This document shows, one piece after another, positions 11,438-21,351 of a stretch of 64,000 bases of DNA; position 1 is the first letter of the stretch, and the number at the start of each line of letters is the position of its first letter. A program made the position numbers and the translations under genes. This DNA comes from Owenia fusiformis (Eukaryota; Annelida; Polychaeta; Sabellida; Oweniidae), in contig CAIIXF020000007.1 in assembly GCA_903813345.2 (NCBI GenBank), forward strand, positions 27,932,698-27,996,697. The letters are read 5' to 3'. The notes below the pieces were generated by a model. It searched no databases. It saw nothing but the letters and a program-made list of their open reading frames with translations, and was not told where the DNA came from.

Positions 11438-12778
11438 TATATTTCTGCGTTCCCCTATACATAACCTTCATCTTGACACTATATTTAACATAGGGTTTGC
11501 GTCTCGATTTTTATATATCACTACGCCAACATAGGGACTCATTTTCAGGTAAAATCCCTGCTTCACCGATGAAAATTAACGAATAAAGTAGTTCCAGTTT
11601 ACGGGACTATATTCTTGCGATTTTTTTCTTAAATTGGCACATTTAGAAAGTACTTGGCCTCAGCTTTACATACATACCTCAAATGGCCACATTGCATACA
11701 CTTAAACCTAATACACACCATTGAAGTTGGCATGGTTTCGTATTTAAAGTATTAAAAAACACTGTCCTACCCGGAAGTGCTATTTACCGGAGTGACACCT
11801 TTTGAATGCTATGATTCGGAAGTGACGTCACGTTCTTCATTTAGAAACCTTTCCAAAATCATATCGCCGGCTCCGATCGAAGTCCAGCTTTAAATATCTT
11901 TAACTCTCTTGGTACAGATTCTTAAGTTCTATACACAAAGTAATATTTCCAGCAACTTCATATGGACTGAGAAATATCTAGAAGGTCGAATGGTTTTTAT
12001 AAAAATATATTTCAAAAATTCTTGACACGCTGTAAGTCGTAGGTTGCAGGGTCGAAGGGTCGAAGGGTTTTTAGTACATTCCTATTTTGACGCAAATTGC
12101 TTATCTTCTCTCATGTCTTAATTCATTTTCCAATGTTTTCTGACATTGTTTCGCTTTAAAACTGTTTTAGCTAGTCGAAATGAACCATTAATCTAAAAAA
12201 AGTTTCTTTTCATTTCACCGTTACTAGAAGTTCCCGGATGTACCAGCATAGGCTTACTCTTATTAATTTGTTCTGTTCGGTATTATAGTGCATTAGCGTT
12301 CGGTATTTCAATGCACTTTTCTCGAACTTTTTCTCGATGTACATCGCGCTGTGCATCGATGTTTACTACTGAAAATTGCCAATGCATCGATGTACGATTA
12401 TAGCACATCGCGACAACACGTCCGATTCTGAAGTTCTATAAACATAGTAATATTTCCAGCAACTTCATATGGACTGAAAAATTGAAGGTCACAGGGTTTT
12501 TATAAAAATATATTCCAAAAATTCTTGACACCCTGTAAGTCGTAGGTCGTAGGGTCGAAGGGTCGAAGGGTTTTTAGTACATTCCCTCTTTTGATACTCC
12601 TTTAAACAGTATACTTATACAGTATAACCACCAAGGGAGGAATAAAAATGAGAAAGCATCCAATTTTTTGGTAGTTTAGAGAATACAACACCAAGAAAAT
12701 GCATGCTGGTGGCTCCCAGAGGGTATACACAATTTTCACCAAGTGCTTTTTTCATCTCCAATCAAATTGCAGGATTCG

Positions 12779-12828
12779 ATCACGTGAACAATCATGGGCA
12801 CATGCTTTCTCAGTGCTGCGCATGCGCA
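12779..12828. promoter_or_regulatory. Candidate promoter core: E-box plus NRF1-type palindrome
   Basis: TCACGTGA at 12780-12787 is a USF/MITF-type E-box. TGCGCATGCGCA at 12817-12828 is a perfect match to the NRF1 palindrome. They lie 65 and 24 bases upstream of the candidate ATG of gene A, a spacing usual for animal housekeeping promoters. The motifs are seen; the promoter role is inferred. Confidence 0.5.
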
Positions 12829-12851
12829 GAGTTAAATTTGAAATCGTGGGA

Positions 12852-15079
12852 ATGGCGTTTACATCAGTTCAACATCGTCATTTCAAACCTACGGTAATAC
12901 TATTGAAGTTACACGATCCATACTTGTAAAGAATACTCATAAAACTACAGTGAAAATTTGGAGATCCATTTCAACGGCAAATTGAGGCCAGTTTATAAAA
13001 TTTGTTTTCGAACGTGCTAATATGATAGGGCATCTTTGGGGAATCTCCCCCCTGGCCAACACGGTAAAATACCGAATGGCGAAAAAAGCGAACGCATTCC
13101 GTTCGGTCTTTGCACGCGATTGCCGTTTATGTCACGCATTTGGTACAAAATATGTGTATATATCACTCATTTGTTTCGAAAATATTCACATCTACTATAT
13201 ATATTATCCAAGAGACCAAGTGGGCAAGTCAATTATTTTGCAGGGGTGGCATGATACACAGATTTCAATTTTGTATATAGTGAATTCCCAGTGATTGATT
13301 TCAGTACAGTAAAACTGTCATAGTGAACACCTCTTTAGTGAAGATCTGTGCCCAGTGACATGCCTCTACTCTATTGAACACCTGTGTATATTATAGTGAA
13401 CACCGATTCCGTCCCAGTGAGTTCAGTACAGTAAAAATATCCTAATGAACACCTCTTTAGTGAAGATCTGTGCCCAGTTAAAACATGCGTCTACTCTATT
13501 GAATACCTGTGTATAGTGAACACCAATTCCCAGTACAGTAAAACTGTCATAATGAACATCTCTTTAGTGAAATACTGTGCCCAGCGAACATATGAGTATA
13601 CTCTATTGAACACCTGTGTGTAAGCGAACACCAATTCCCAGCCAGTGATTTCAGTAACTTTTAGAGGGGATTGTACCTACAGTAAAATCTGTCTAATCCA
13701 AGGGACCAGCTCCAGGCCTGTCAACTGTCCCGCAATTTGCGTATTTGTCACGCATTTGCTGAAGAATTTGAAGTCACGCCAGTTTTTTTGCGTGACAGAA
13801 AATGTCACGCAAATACGCATTTTACCTGGTAATTGTCAAGCAAAAATATTTCTGTAGAAATTTTTTCGAAATATGTTTACGATACGGTAAAAATACGAAC
13901 GTCGGGAAAAAACCGAACGCAATTTGTTCGAATATGTCACGCGAATTCCGTATATGTCACGCATGTTCATTGGAAATTTTCGTGCTTCAGATTTGGACTT
14001 AGGTGTCCAACATTTTGAAGTCACTCATATTAGGTGGTCCCAAGTTGACAGCCCTGCAGCTCAGAGCGTTCGGATTAGGAGGTGTTCACATTTTGAGGTT
14101 TTGCATTTGCAAGATTTGGGTTTTTGAAGAAATAGAAACAAATTCTCAATAAATATTATAGTTCTTTTGACTACTTAGCTTTGGCATTAGAGTGACATAA
14201 AAATCTGATTCAAATGAATTTAGTCATCCTAGAAAGCCCCACCATGAGTGAGATCGTTCAAGTTTTTTTCAAATATTTGATCAATTTATGGAACATGTGA
14301 TATTTTATGTGTTCAGATTAGATAGGTTAATTTTCAAACATGACTGTTCACTGTCAAAATTGGGAGATGTTCATATTTCAAGTTTTTTAAACATTTGAGT
14401 CAATGGGAGAAAAAACGGGACCAAAAAATGTTAAAATTGGGAGGTGTTCGGATTAGCCAAGTGTTCAGATATACAGGTTTTACTGTACTACAATTGTTTT
14501 CAATCTTTTGGAGGAAAGTGTACATCATTCCAGAGAAATGACAGATGCACTGTATATACAGTGATCGCCTACTATTAAAAGTGCGTGATCAAAGACTCGA
14601 CAAGATGCGCAAAATTCAAATATTTTGTAACGGTTACTTTTAAAAGATTTATTTGTGTTTATATTACAGGCTACTGGTGATTCAATTAGGTTTTGTAGGC
14701 ACAAGAACACCCATATGCTTTGAGAAATATATATTAGTTTGACCATTTTTCGTATATGTTATTGATTTTACAATTTAAAGATATAAATGCGATACAATAT
14801 GTGTTATTTTATTTAAAAAGCTTGAAAATATCAAAAACAATAGAACATTTTTACTCTCTTTAATTTTTTATACTTAGGTAGGGTCTTGGACTTCCATTTG
14901 ACCATGATGAAATTCACGTTTCCCCTTCAATAACATGGAATAAATATTTTAACACAGAAACGAATGGATCAGCCAATAGCGTGAGTTTCAGCAAACCATA
15001 CACCCATATCTATATGCTTTTCAAGAGAAGAAAATGGGGATCTCGCAAAATGTATGTCCAAACTGATTCAGTCAATTAA
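12852..15079 (+). CDS. Gene A: two-exon candidate gene, 79 residues
   Basis: Coding exons are 12852-12893 (ATGGCG start, donor GTAATA, phase 0) and 14882-15079 (acceptor TTAGGTAG after a T-rich tract, stop TAA). Exon 2 is open for 65 codons only in the frame dictated by exon 1; both other frames stop early. Exon 2 includes LGLPFDHDEIHVSPSITW and a basic patch FKRRKWGSRK near the end. An AATAAA lies at about 15329. The intron is filled by repeats. The E-box and NRF1 site sit just upstream. No signal peptide, membrane segment or family is recognised; middle exons may have been missed. Confidence 0.45.
13068..13165 (+). repeat. Short copy of the CGAACGCA interspersed repeat
   Basis: It matches the inner part of 10446-10628 and 13802-13985 (GCGAACGCATTCCGTTCGG, TATGTCACGCATT). 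Confidence 0.6.
13303..13640. repeat. Three tandem pieces of a TACAGTAAAA-type transposon end
   Basis: Each piece of about 110 bp starts TACAGTAAAA and continues with AACACCTCTTTAGTGAAG, CTCTATTGAACACCTG and ACACC.ATTCC. Starts are near 13305, 13429 and 13534. The same terminal motif begins the MITEs at 13678 and 32639. Confidence 0.75.
13678..14487. mobile_element. About 810-bp TA-flanked element, non-autonomous
   Basis: The left end TACAGTAAAATCTGTCTAATC and the right end, inverted, TACAGTAAAACCTGTATATC are alike, and inner blocks speak of repeated GTGTTCGGATTAG-like sequence. It holds a copy of the 10446-10628 repeat at 13802-13985, probably a nested insertion. The termini suggest a Tc1/mariner or pogo-type element. 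No transposase ORF. Confidence 0.6.
13802..13985 (+). repeat. Second long copy of the CGAACGCA interspersed repeat
   Basis: Nearly collinear with 10446-10628 (shared GTAATTGTCAAGCAAAAAT). Lies within the TA-flanked element. Confidence 0.75.
14535..14618 (-). repeat. Repeat copy inverted relative to 21962-22045
   Basis: It contains AGTGATCGCCTACTATTAAA and GACAAGATGCGCAAAATTC. The reverse complement occurs at 21962-22045 with few differences. Confidence 0.75.
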
Positions 15080-15711
15080 ATGGTCACTGTGTGTGTGTTC
15101 ATTTTGTTTGTCTGCCTAGATTTGAATACATTACCATTAAATGATATATACACTGAACCTCTAGAACCTGCTAAGTGAAACACCTCTTGAAGCGTAACAC
15201 CTTACAAGTGGAACTGTTTTTTAAGTTCCATTTTAGTCCATTTATTTTACGCCTCTGATCCCAAAGTATGAGAACTATACACCTTGGCATCCAAGATGAT
15301 TGTCGAATTGTAATGTAATTGTAATTGTAATAAAATATAAAATCTGAATTGTACATTATCTATTTCATTGGGGAGTTAAATCATTCTTTTGCAGCAAGGT
15401 ATCAATAAGTAATGTAATGACGTAATAACCTTCAGTAGATGCCAGTAGTCAGTTCCCAGTTTCACCACGAGGTGGCTAACTTGGGTCATATATAAATGAC
15501 AGGTATAAGGGAAAACTCCTCTTAGGTATTAGTGAGCGTTTTTAGTGTGAAATAAATACCATGCTATTATCTCTAATGACAGAGTTATGTGGATCGATGG
15601 GACCGAGTAAAAGTTCCAGTTTAGGCTTTGCTCAGAGGGGTATCATCTCAGATTAACTGGTGGACACTATTGGAGAATGAGAGTCTATTGTAATTTCAGA
15701 ATCATTTATTG
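15080..15711. other. Intergenic stretch between convergent genes A and B
   Basis: It carries an AATAAA near 15329 and, at about 15440-15540, a degenerate fragment of the 424-bp MITE family. No gene is seen. Confidence 0.5.
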
Positions 15712-15976
15712 TCATTTCATTACTAATTGATATTCTCGTTCTATTGCAATTTCATTGGTAATTTTATTTGATTTTGTAGCAGTTGTTGAATCAGAGATTC
15801 TGGATGATTTCATTCGATTATTGTCAATCACTGAAATTGTCATGAATTCATCACTTTCTACAAGTATGTGTTTATTAATTGATTTCACTTCATTTGGTAT
15901 TATTCCAGAGAAATTTCGAATTCTTGTTATCATTCTAGATTTGCCTCTATTCTACCTCGTTACAGCATCAAGTATC

Positions 15977-16020
15977 ACGTGAGATGGTATTGCGCATGTG
16001 CGGACATCTAGATCTTCAGT
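15977..16020 (+). repeat. DIRS left inverted terminal repeat, 44 bp exact
   Basis: Exact reverse complement of 21308-21351, with imperfect similarity extending outwards (ATTCTACC, GCATCAAG). TCACGTGA overlaps its outer border (15975-15982) and an NRF1-like TGCGCATGTGCG lies at 15991-16002. Confidence 0.95.
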
Positions 16021-16619
16021 GTATTGCAGGACATGACTATGAGCGGACGTAGCTCTGAGTAAGCGTATGTACAATGTTTTATTTTCCTCGTGTGTGATCA
16101 ATCAAACTTGTCACATACATATTGCATCAACAACTTGATGCAAGTTGTCTAAACATACACTTACTCCAGTTCTGCTTCTGTGATTTTATGCACAGATTCT
16201 AGAGGGAAATACAGTCAATAAGTTGATTTGCACTTCCCAACTCGAACGCCAAATAAGTTTGGTTTTCGTCAGACGGCAATATTTCCTCAGTAGGATATTA
16301 TTGCTACATTTTGAATCAACAAGTTGATTTGAATCAAACAAAACGAACACCAAATAAGTTTGGTATTTGTTCAGTAATCGTTCCTCAATAGGATAGGATT
16401 GCTACATTCATTTGAATCGTGAAATTCATTTGAAGGTGACTATTTGTAATAGTTTATGCTTGAACGCCCTCAAACGCTACTGTAGTGTGCACTCACATTC
16501 AAACCCGGTAAGCCAGGTATTGAATATCGGTGGCGAATAGAATAAATTCACCACGCTTGAAGTGCGACATACTGTAGCAACGTGTAATTTTGATTCACTA
16601 CAATTAGGAATATTATACG
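16021..16619 (+). promoter_or_regulatory. DIRS 5' leader with a 101-bp direct repeat
   Basis: GTTGATTTG at 16222 and 16323 start two copies of a roughly 100-bp block with AACACCAAATAAGTTTGG-type sequence and GATTGCTACATT. It precedes the Gag-like ATG and probably is the transcribed leader. Confidence 0.6.
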
Positions 16620-17885
16620 ATGGCGTCTCAACAAATGTTGTACAAACCAGAGGGAGCATTATCACCAAGTGACGATGCACTTTTGGACGAACCAATGGAT
16701 ACTGATAAAGGTCCGTCTACTAGCTCAAATGCTTGTGAAACTGGTTCTAAGACCAAGGATAGGTCTAAATCTGGTGATATAGGATCAAAGAAATCCCGAA
16801 AATTGTCTTCAAAACAAGACTTTTCCGACAATAGCCTCCAGAGTTTGACTCAGGCTATAACAACCTCAATATCCAGTGGACTGGGTGCAATTCAAAGCAC
16901 CTTGTCGGGTGTAATGACTTCGTCCATTAAAGACCTGCAAAAGTGCATACAGCATTCTCAATATGCTGAGGATGAAGATGACTTTGGATATAATGATGAG
17001 GAGGATGAAATTGACGAGGATCAATTCAATGATGATACCGATGGTTGTGAACCACCACCTAGAAAGAAACCTAAGGTTTCTGATCAGGAGGAGCAAACGG
17101 ATGAACCAGCTAGGAAAGCCTCATCACTGATGCAAAGCCTCCAAGCGAAGGTGAAAACCCATGAAGAAATGGGCCCACCATTGAGTGATGGAGCGGCTGC
17201 TCTATTAAATGATCTCATACAGTCAAATATGAACGATGATGATGAAAAATTAAAATTTGACAAATATAAAACGCCTTCTAATACCCCCAATGTCAGCACG
17301 ACCAAGGTCAATGAGCAAATTTGGTCACGTGTATCTGCTGATGTCCGGTCGAGTGACATTCGCTTACAGAAAACACAGGCTCCACTTATTAAAGCTACGA
17401 TCGCTTCAATGCGTGCATTAGAAATGATCGACGAGTTAAAGCAGAATTTGGCCTCCGTCTCTGATGATTATGATGATACTTTGGGCAAAATTGCTGAACT
17501 CATGTACGATAGCATTGAACTTTCTTGCAGTGCTAACTACAAGTTTAACCTTCGACGCAGGGAATTATTCAAACCTGAAATCAGTCAAAACTTTAAGCAT
17601 CTCTGCGCGAAGTCAGTCCCTATTACTACTTACCTGTTTGGCGACGACATCACGAAACAAGTTCGTGATATTGCCGAGATGAACAAAACTCAACTTAAGG
17701 GAGTTTTCCCCTCTAATGATAACAGGAGTGGATTTAGAGGACGCGGCAAGGGGCGCGGACGTGGTCGAGGTCGAGCTTCTTTTTTAGGCCAGCGCCAGCG
17801 GGGCAACCATTCCAAATGGAAAGAAAGCCAGGGAAAGGGGAAGAGATCAAGATCCAACCCAGACAAGAAAACCCAATCCCAATAG
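16620..17885 (+). CDS. DIRS ORF1, Gag-like nucleic-acid-binding protein
   Basis: 421 residues. The start MASQQMLYKPEG is the first long-frame ATG after the leader. Residues about 1-65 are Ser/Asp-rich; about 115-140 are very acidic (EDEDDFGYNDEEDE); the C-terminal 50 residues hold an RG-rich basic box (FRGRGKGRGRGRGR) and a Lys/Arg/Ser tail, likely for RNA binding. No zinc knuckle or protease motif is seen, as usual for DIRS Gag proteins. Its last 70 bases overlap ORF2 in another frame. It is called Gag-like from position and composition, not from sequence identity. Confidence 0.85.
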   Translation: MASQQMLYKPEGALSPSDDALLDEPMDTDKGPSTSSNACETGSKTKDRSKSGDIGSKKSRKLSSKQDFSDNSLQSLTQAITTSISSGLGAIQSTLSGVMTSSIKDLQKCIQHSQYAEDEDDFGYNDEEDEIDEDQFNDDTDGCEPPPRKKPKVSDQEEQTDEPARKASSLMQSLQAKVKTHEEMGPPLSDGAAALLNDLIQSNMNDDDEKLKFDKYKTPSNTPNVSTTKVNEQIWSRVSADVRSSDIRLQKTQAPLIKATIASMRALEMIDELKQNLASVSDDYDDTLGKIAELMYDSIELSCSANYKFNLRRRELFKPEISQNFKHLCAKSVPITTYLFGDDITKQVRDIAEMNKTQLKGVFPSNDNRSGFRGRGKGRGRGRGRASFLGQRQRGNHSKWKESQGKGKRSRSNPDKKTQSQ

Positions 17886-20002
17886 CCTCCATACAATCGT
17901 CCCCAGCCATGGAAGGTGATATTACAGAGGTAAGAAACTCTCTGAGAAATATGGTTAAAATGTTTAAAGGCGGTCGATTGAAACAATTCTATCAGGCATG
18001 GTGTTCAATAACGTCAGATGAATCTATTCTTAAAACTATTAGAGGCTATGATATTGAATTCATAGATGATGTACCTTACAGTGAGCATCAACGCGCATTA
18101 AAATTTTCAGAATCAGAATGTTTGGCGGTTGATGAGGAAATTGAAAAATTCCTAATGAAAGGCATAATCGAAATAGTTGATAGATCGAATATCGGTTATT
18201 TGTCATCAATTTTTCTGACCCCTAAGAAAGATGGGTCAAAAAGAACCATATTAAATCTTAAAAATCTGAATGAGCATGTTGAGTATCACCATTTCAAAAT
18301 GGAAAATCTTCAAAATGCCATCAGTCTTGTAAGTAGGAATTGTTTCATGTCCACCGTCGACGTAAAGGACGCCTATTACAGCATTCCAATTTCAACAGAT
18401 TCACAAAGGTTTCTTCAATTTGAATGGAAGGGTAAAATATACCAATATACATGTCTTCCACAGGGCCTTTCATCAGCCCCTCGAATTTTCACGAAAATCT
18501 TGAAACCTGTATATTCCATTCTACGCAACGAAGGCCATCTGTCGGTGGCTTACATTGACGATTCTTGTCTCTTTGCAGAAACATATGACGAATGCAAACG
18601 AAACATTCTTGCCACCATGCAAAAGCTTCAGAGTTTGGGCTTCATACTTCACCCAGAGAAGTGCGACCTGGAACCTAAACAGGTAGTTACATTCTTAGGT
18701 TTTCAATTAGATTCGATCAACATGAAAATTAGCCTTACGACTGAAAAAGCTATTTCTATAGTTTCCTTGTGTAGAAAGCTTATAAGTCAACGCAAAGTTG
18801 AGTGTTCAATAAGAGAATTGGCTCAATTAATTGGAAAACTGGTCGCATCTTTTCCCGGGGTGACATATGGCCCATTGCATTATCGTATCCTAGAGCATGA
18901 GAAAATAACAGCGTTGGCACGGAATTGTGGTAATTTTGATGCTTACATTGTTCTTTCTCGTGAAGCTATTAGTGAAATAAAATGGTGGATGGATAATGTG
19001 AAATCTGCATTCAAATGTTTATCTATTGCAGAACCTCGCCACCTGATAAGGACGGATGCCAGCATGATGGGCTGGGGTGCCTTTGACGTAACCCATAATG
19101 TTAAAACTGGTGGACGATGGACAAACGAAGAGTCTGAAAATCACATCAATTATTTAGAACTTTTGTCTATCTATTTAGGTTTGAGGTCTTTATGCCGAGC
19201 ATCTGATGGTCTCCACGTCAGGGTCGAAACTGATAATACCACTGCTCTCACATACATCAATAAAATGGGGGGTACGAAATCAGCTTCTTGCAATCAGCTT
19301 GCTAAAGAAATCTGGCAATGGTGTATTTTGCAAAATATTTGGCTATCATGTAGTCATATAGCTGGTGTTGATAACATTGAGGCTGATTCCGAATCCCGCA
19401 TATTTCATGACGATACAGAATGGATGATTCAAAAATATGTGTTTCATGACATTGTCCAGTTAGATGGTTGGCTGAAACCCAATATAGATTTATTTGCTTC
19501 CAGGTTGAACAATCAATTGAAGAAATACGTTTCTTGGAAGCCAGACCCGAATGCTCAATTTATTGACGCCTTTTCAAAAAATTGGCACAATTTGCTAATA
19601 TATGCATTTCCTCCTTTCAGTTTGCTGATGAGAGTTATGCAAAAGATAGCGAACGACCAAGCAGAAGCGATCGTTATCGTTCCCCTTTGGTCGACACAAC
19701 CTTGGTGGGCAAAAATGTTACGTTTGCTGGTGAAAAACCCTGTCGTCCTACCTCGCAAACCGAACCTACTATATCTTCCATACAAGGACGATCAGCATCC
19801 CCTTCGACGGAAATTGACTCTAGTGGCTTGCAACTTATCAGGGAACATCTCAAAAACCAAGGCGTATCGGGACACGCTGCTGAGATCGTCATCAATTCGT
19901 GGAGACCACTTTCTCAAAAACAGTACGCGGTTTACCTCAGAAAGTGGATTCAGTTCAACAGTGCTCGGGAAAGTAATCCCCTTCGTCCAACTTTACAAAT
20001 AG
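17816..20002 (+). CDS. DIRS ORF2: reverse transcriptase, RNase H and DAM-like methyltransferase
   Basis: 728 residues from the first in-frame ATG, which lies inside the end of ORF1. The RT core has FLTPKKDGSKR, DVKDAYYSIPI, CLPQGLSSAPR and the catalytic YIDD at residues 246-249 in place of YADD or YVDD. RNase H follows with acidic residues in TDASMMGWG (Asp 414), YLELLSIY, ETDNTTALTYI and DNIEADSESR. The last domain, from about residue 556, has NIDLFASRLNNQ, DAFSKNW and YAFPPFSLL, the signature of the methyltransferase-like domain found in DIRS elements. It makes the cDNA. The last 421 bases overlap ORF3. Confidence 0.93.
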   Translation: MERKPGKGEEIKIQPRQENPIPIASIQSSPAMEGDITEVRNSLRNMVKMFKGGRLKQFYQAWCSITSDESILKTIRGYDIEFIDDVPYSEHQRALKFSESECLAVDEEIEKFLMKGIIEIVDRSNIGYLSSIFLTPKKDGSKRTILNLKNLNEHVEYHHFKMENLQNAISLVSRNCFMSTVDVKDAYYSIPISTDSQRFLQFEWKGKIYQYTCLPQGLSSAPRIFTKILKPVYSILRNEGHLSVAYIDDSCLFAETYDECKRNILATMQKLQSLGFILHPEKCDLEPKQVVTFLGFQLDSINMKISLTTEKAISIVSLCRKLISQRKVECSIRELAQLIGKLVASFPGVTYGPLHYRILEHEKITALARNCGNFDAYIVLSREAISEIKWWMDNVKSAFKCLSIAEPRHLIRTDASMMGWGAFDVTHNVKTGGRWTNEESENHINYLELLSIYLGLRSLCRASDGLHVRVETDNTTALTYINKMGGTKSASCNQLAKEIWQWCILQNIWLSCSHIAGVDNIEADSESRIFHDDTEWMIQKYVFHDIVQLDGWLKPNIDLFASRLNNQLKKYVSWKPDPNAQFIDAFSKNWHNLLIYAFPPFSLLMRVMQKIANDQAEAIVIVPLWSTQPWWAKMLRLLVKNPVVLPRKPNLLYLPYKDDQHPLRRKLTLVACNLSGNISKTKAYRDTLLRSSSIRGDHFLKNSTRFTSESGFSSTVLGKVIPFVQLYK

Positions 20003-20805
20003 GATTGGACTTTCTCACCGAACTGTATAATCAAAAGGTGAGCTATAGCACGATTAATACAGCCAGATGCGCACTATCGTCATGCATCACATTCGACGGG
20101 AATGTGACTTTTGGCAATCATCCCATCGTAATTCGTTTCATGAAGGGCATTTTCAACGAAAAAACCCCAGTGCCTAGATATATTGCAACATGGGACGTTT
20201 CTGTAGTTTTGGAATATCTAAAAACGCTCTCTCCAGTTAATGAACTTAAGTTACAAACACTTACATTGAAACTGGTTGCTTTGATAGCCTTGGTCACAGC
20301 ACAGCGTTGTCAAACGATACATATGTTAAATATTAAAGACATGATATGTGAAGAGGACCGATACGTGTTTCTCTTGTCAGAACATCTGAAACAATCAAAA
20401 CCAGGATATAAACCTTTGAATATTGAACTACATAAATATAGTGATCGACGACTTTGTGTCTTCTCAACACTCTCAGAGTATATTACCAGAACTGAACCAC
20501 TAAGGGGTAGTGTCACACAACTTCTTGTGAGTTATATAAAACCTCATAATGCTATATCAAAGGACACGCTTAGTCGTTGGATTAAAACTGTTCTGAAAAA
20601 TGCAGGTATCAATACTGACATATTCAAAGCTCACTCAACTAGGTCGGCATCTAGTTCAGCAGCCAAAAAAGGCGGAGCAAATATTGATTGCATTCTTAAA
20701 ATTGCAGGATGGAAATCCGATTGTACATTCAGAAAGTTTTATGAGAAACCAATATGTAGTGGTGGTTTAGATGATAAATTCCAGGTTGCTGTTTTAAACA
20801 GTTAA
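19582..20805 (+). CDS. DIRS ORF3: tyrosine recombinase
   Basis: 407 residues from the first ATG, though the N-terminal 70 overlap the methyltransferase frame and the true start may be later. A SAM-like arm (about residues 75-190, QKQYAVYLRKWIQ) precedes the catalytic domain. The family tetrad is visible: Arg 242 in TAQRCQTIHM, His 351 and Arg 354 in HSTRSASSS, and Tyr 387 in FRKFYEKP, with IAGWKSD before it. It replaces the integrase of other retrotransposons and would join the circular cDNA to a short matching target without target duplication, as the ATT borders suggest. Confidence 0.93.
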   Translation: MAQFANICISSFQFADESYAKDSERPSRSDRYRSPLVDTTLVGKNVTFAGEKPCRPTSQTEPTISSIQGRSASPSTEIDSSGLQLIREHLKNQGVSGHAAEIVINSWRPLSQKQYAVYLRKWIQFNSARESNPLRPTLQIGLDFLTELYNQKVSYSTINTARCALSSCITFDGNVTFGNHPIVIRFMKGIFNEKTPVPRYIATWDVSVVLEYLKTLSPVNELKLQTLTLKLVALIALVTAQRCQTIHMLNIKDMICEEDRYVFLLSEHLKQSKPGYKPLNIELHKYSDRRLCVFSTLSEYITRTEPLRGSVTQLLVSYIKPHNAISKDTLSRWIKTVLKNAGINTDIFKAHSTRSASSSAAKKGGANIDCILKIAGWKSDCTFRKFYEKPICSGGLDDKFQVAVLNS

Positions 20806-21009
20806 TACGTATATTTGTGTATCTGATAAATATCAGGAAATATACGTTTTGTTGGGCTCATGATGAATAAATCATCATTTTGATTTGTATTAATAAATAC
20901 TCTATTGTTATAATTGCATTACATCTGAATTTTGTGTCTGATTTTGTAAATATAATTTACAGGGGTTATTCCACAAAATTTGACCAAAGTGTCCAGATGG
21001 CTTTAAAAT

Positions 21010-21124
21010 CTCACGTGATACTTGATGCTGTAACGAGGTAGAATTGAAAGTTAAACGAGACTTATTTATAAGTTGAAGTTTGACTGGAATTCTACCGAGT
21101 TACACTGCATCAAGAGATTACGTG
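21010..21124 (+). repeat. DIRS internal complementary region
   Basis: 21010-21044 is the exact reverse complement of the left terminus 15949-15983. 21042-21124 is the exact reverse complement of the right terminus 21347-21429. The two parts overlap at AAT (21042-21044), the complement of the ATT found at both ends. This region is thus a stored copy of the joined ends, the arrangement that lets DIRS1 restore its termini through a circle. Confidence 0.95.
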
Positions 21125-21307
21125 CCCGCCCTAGCTTTGAAACCCACCCTCAGAAAACTTAGTTTCTGGATCAAGTTTGGGTTCAGACTTTGATAACCAC
21201 TTAAGTTTTATGTCAGGTTAACCTCTACATTTATTAACTTAGATTATTATATTTAATATAATCATTAAGTTTTGAGTTGATCATCTGACCACTTTGGTTG
21301 TTAAAGT

Positions 21308-21351
21308 ACTGAAGATCTAGATGTCCGCACATGCGCAATACCATCTCACGT
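21308..21351 (-). repeat. DIRS right inverted terminal repeat, 44 bp exact
   Basis: Exact partner of 15977-16020. The unique right extension continues to 21429. Confidence 0.95.

Larger units (their letters stand above)
10287..12585. mobile_element. Inverted-ended element, with one of its ends duplicated
   Basis: The left end (from 10287) starts GGAATGTACTAAAAACCCTT and continues with alternating CCCTTCGA and CCCTACGA motifs. The same sequence occurs inverted at two right ends, 11918-12082 and 12424-12585, which are direct repeats of each other and share about 160 bp. Either a 1.8-kb element was extended by a partial duplication, or two related elements are nested. No transposase ORF was found inside, so it is non-autonomous. 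It contains a tRNA-like sequence, a TA-flanked MITE and a possible exon. Confidence 0.6.

Noticed and set aside
15755-15982. 75-codon plus-strand frame
   Set aside because: Antisense of gene B exon 2 and runs into the DIRS terminus.
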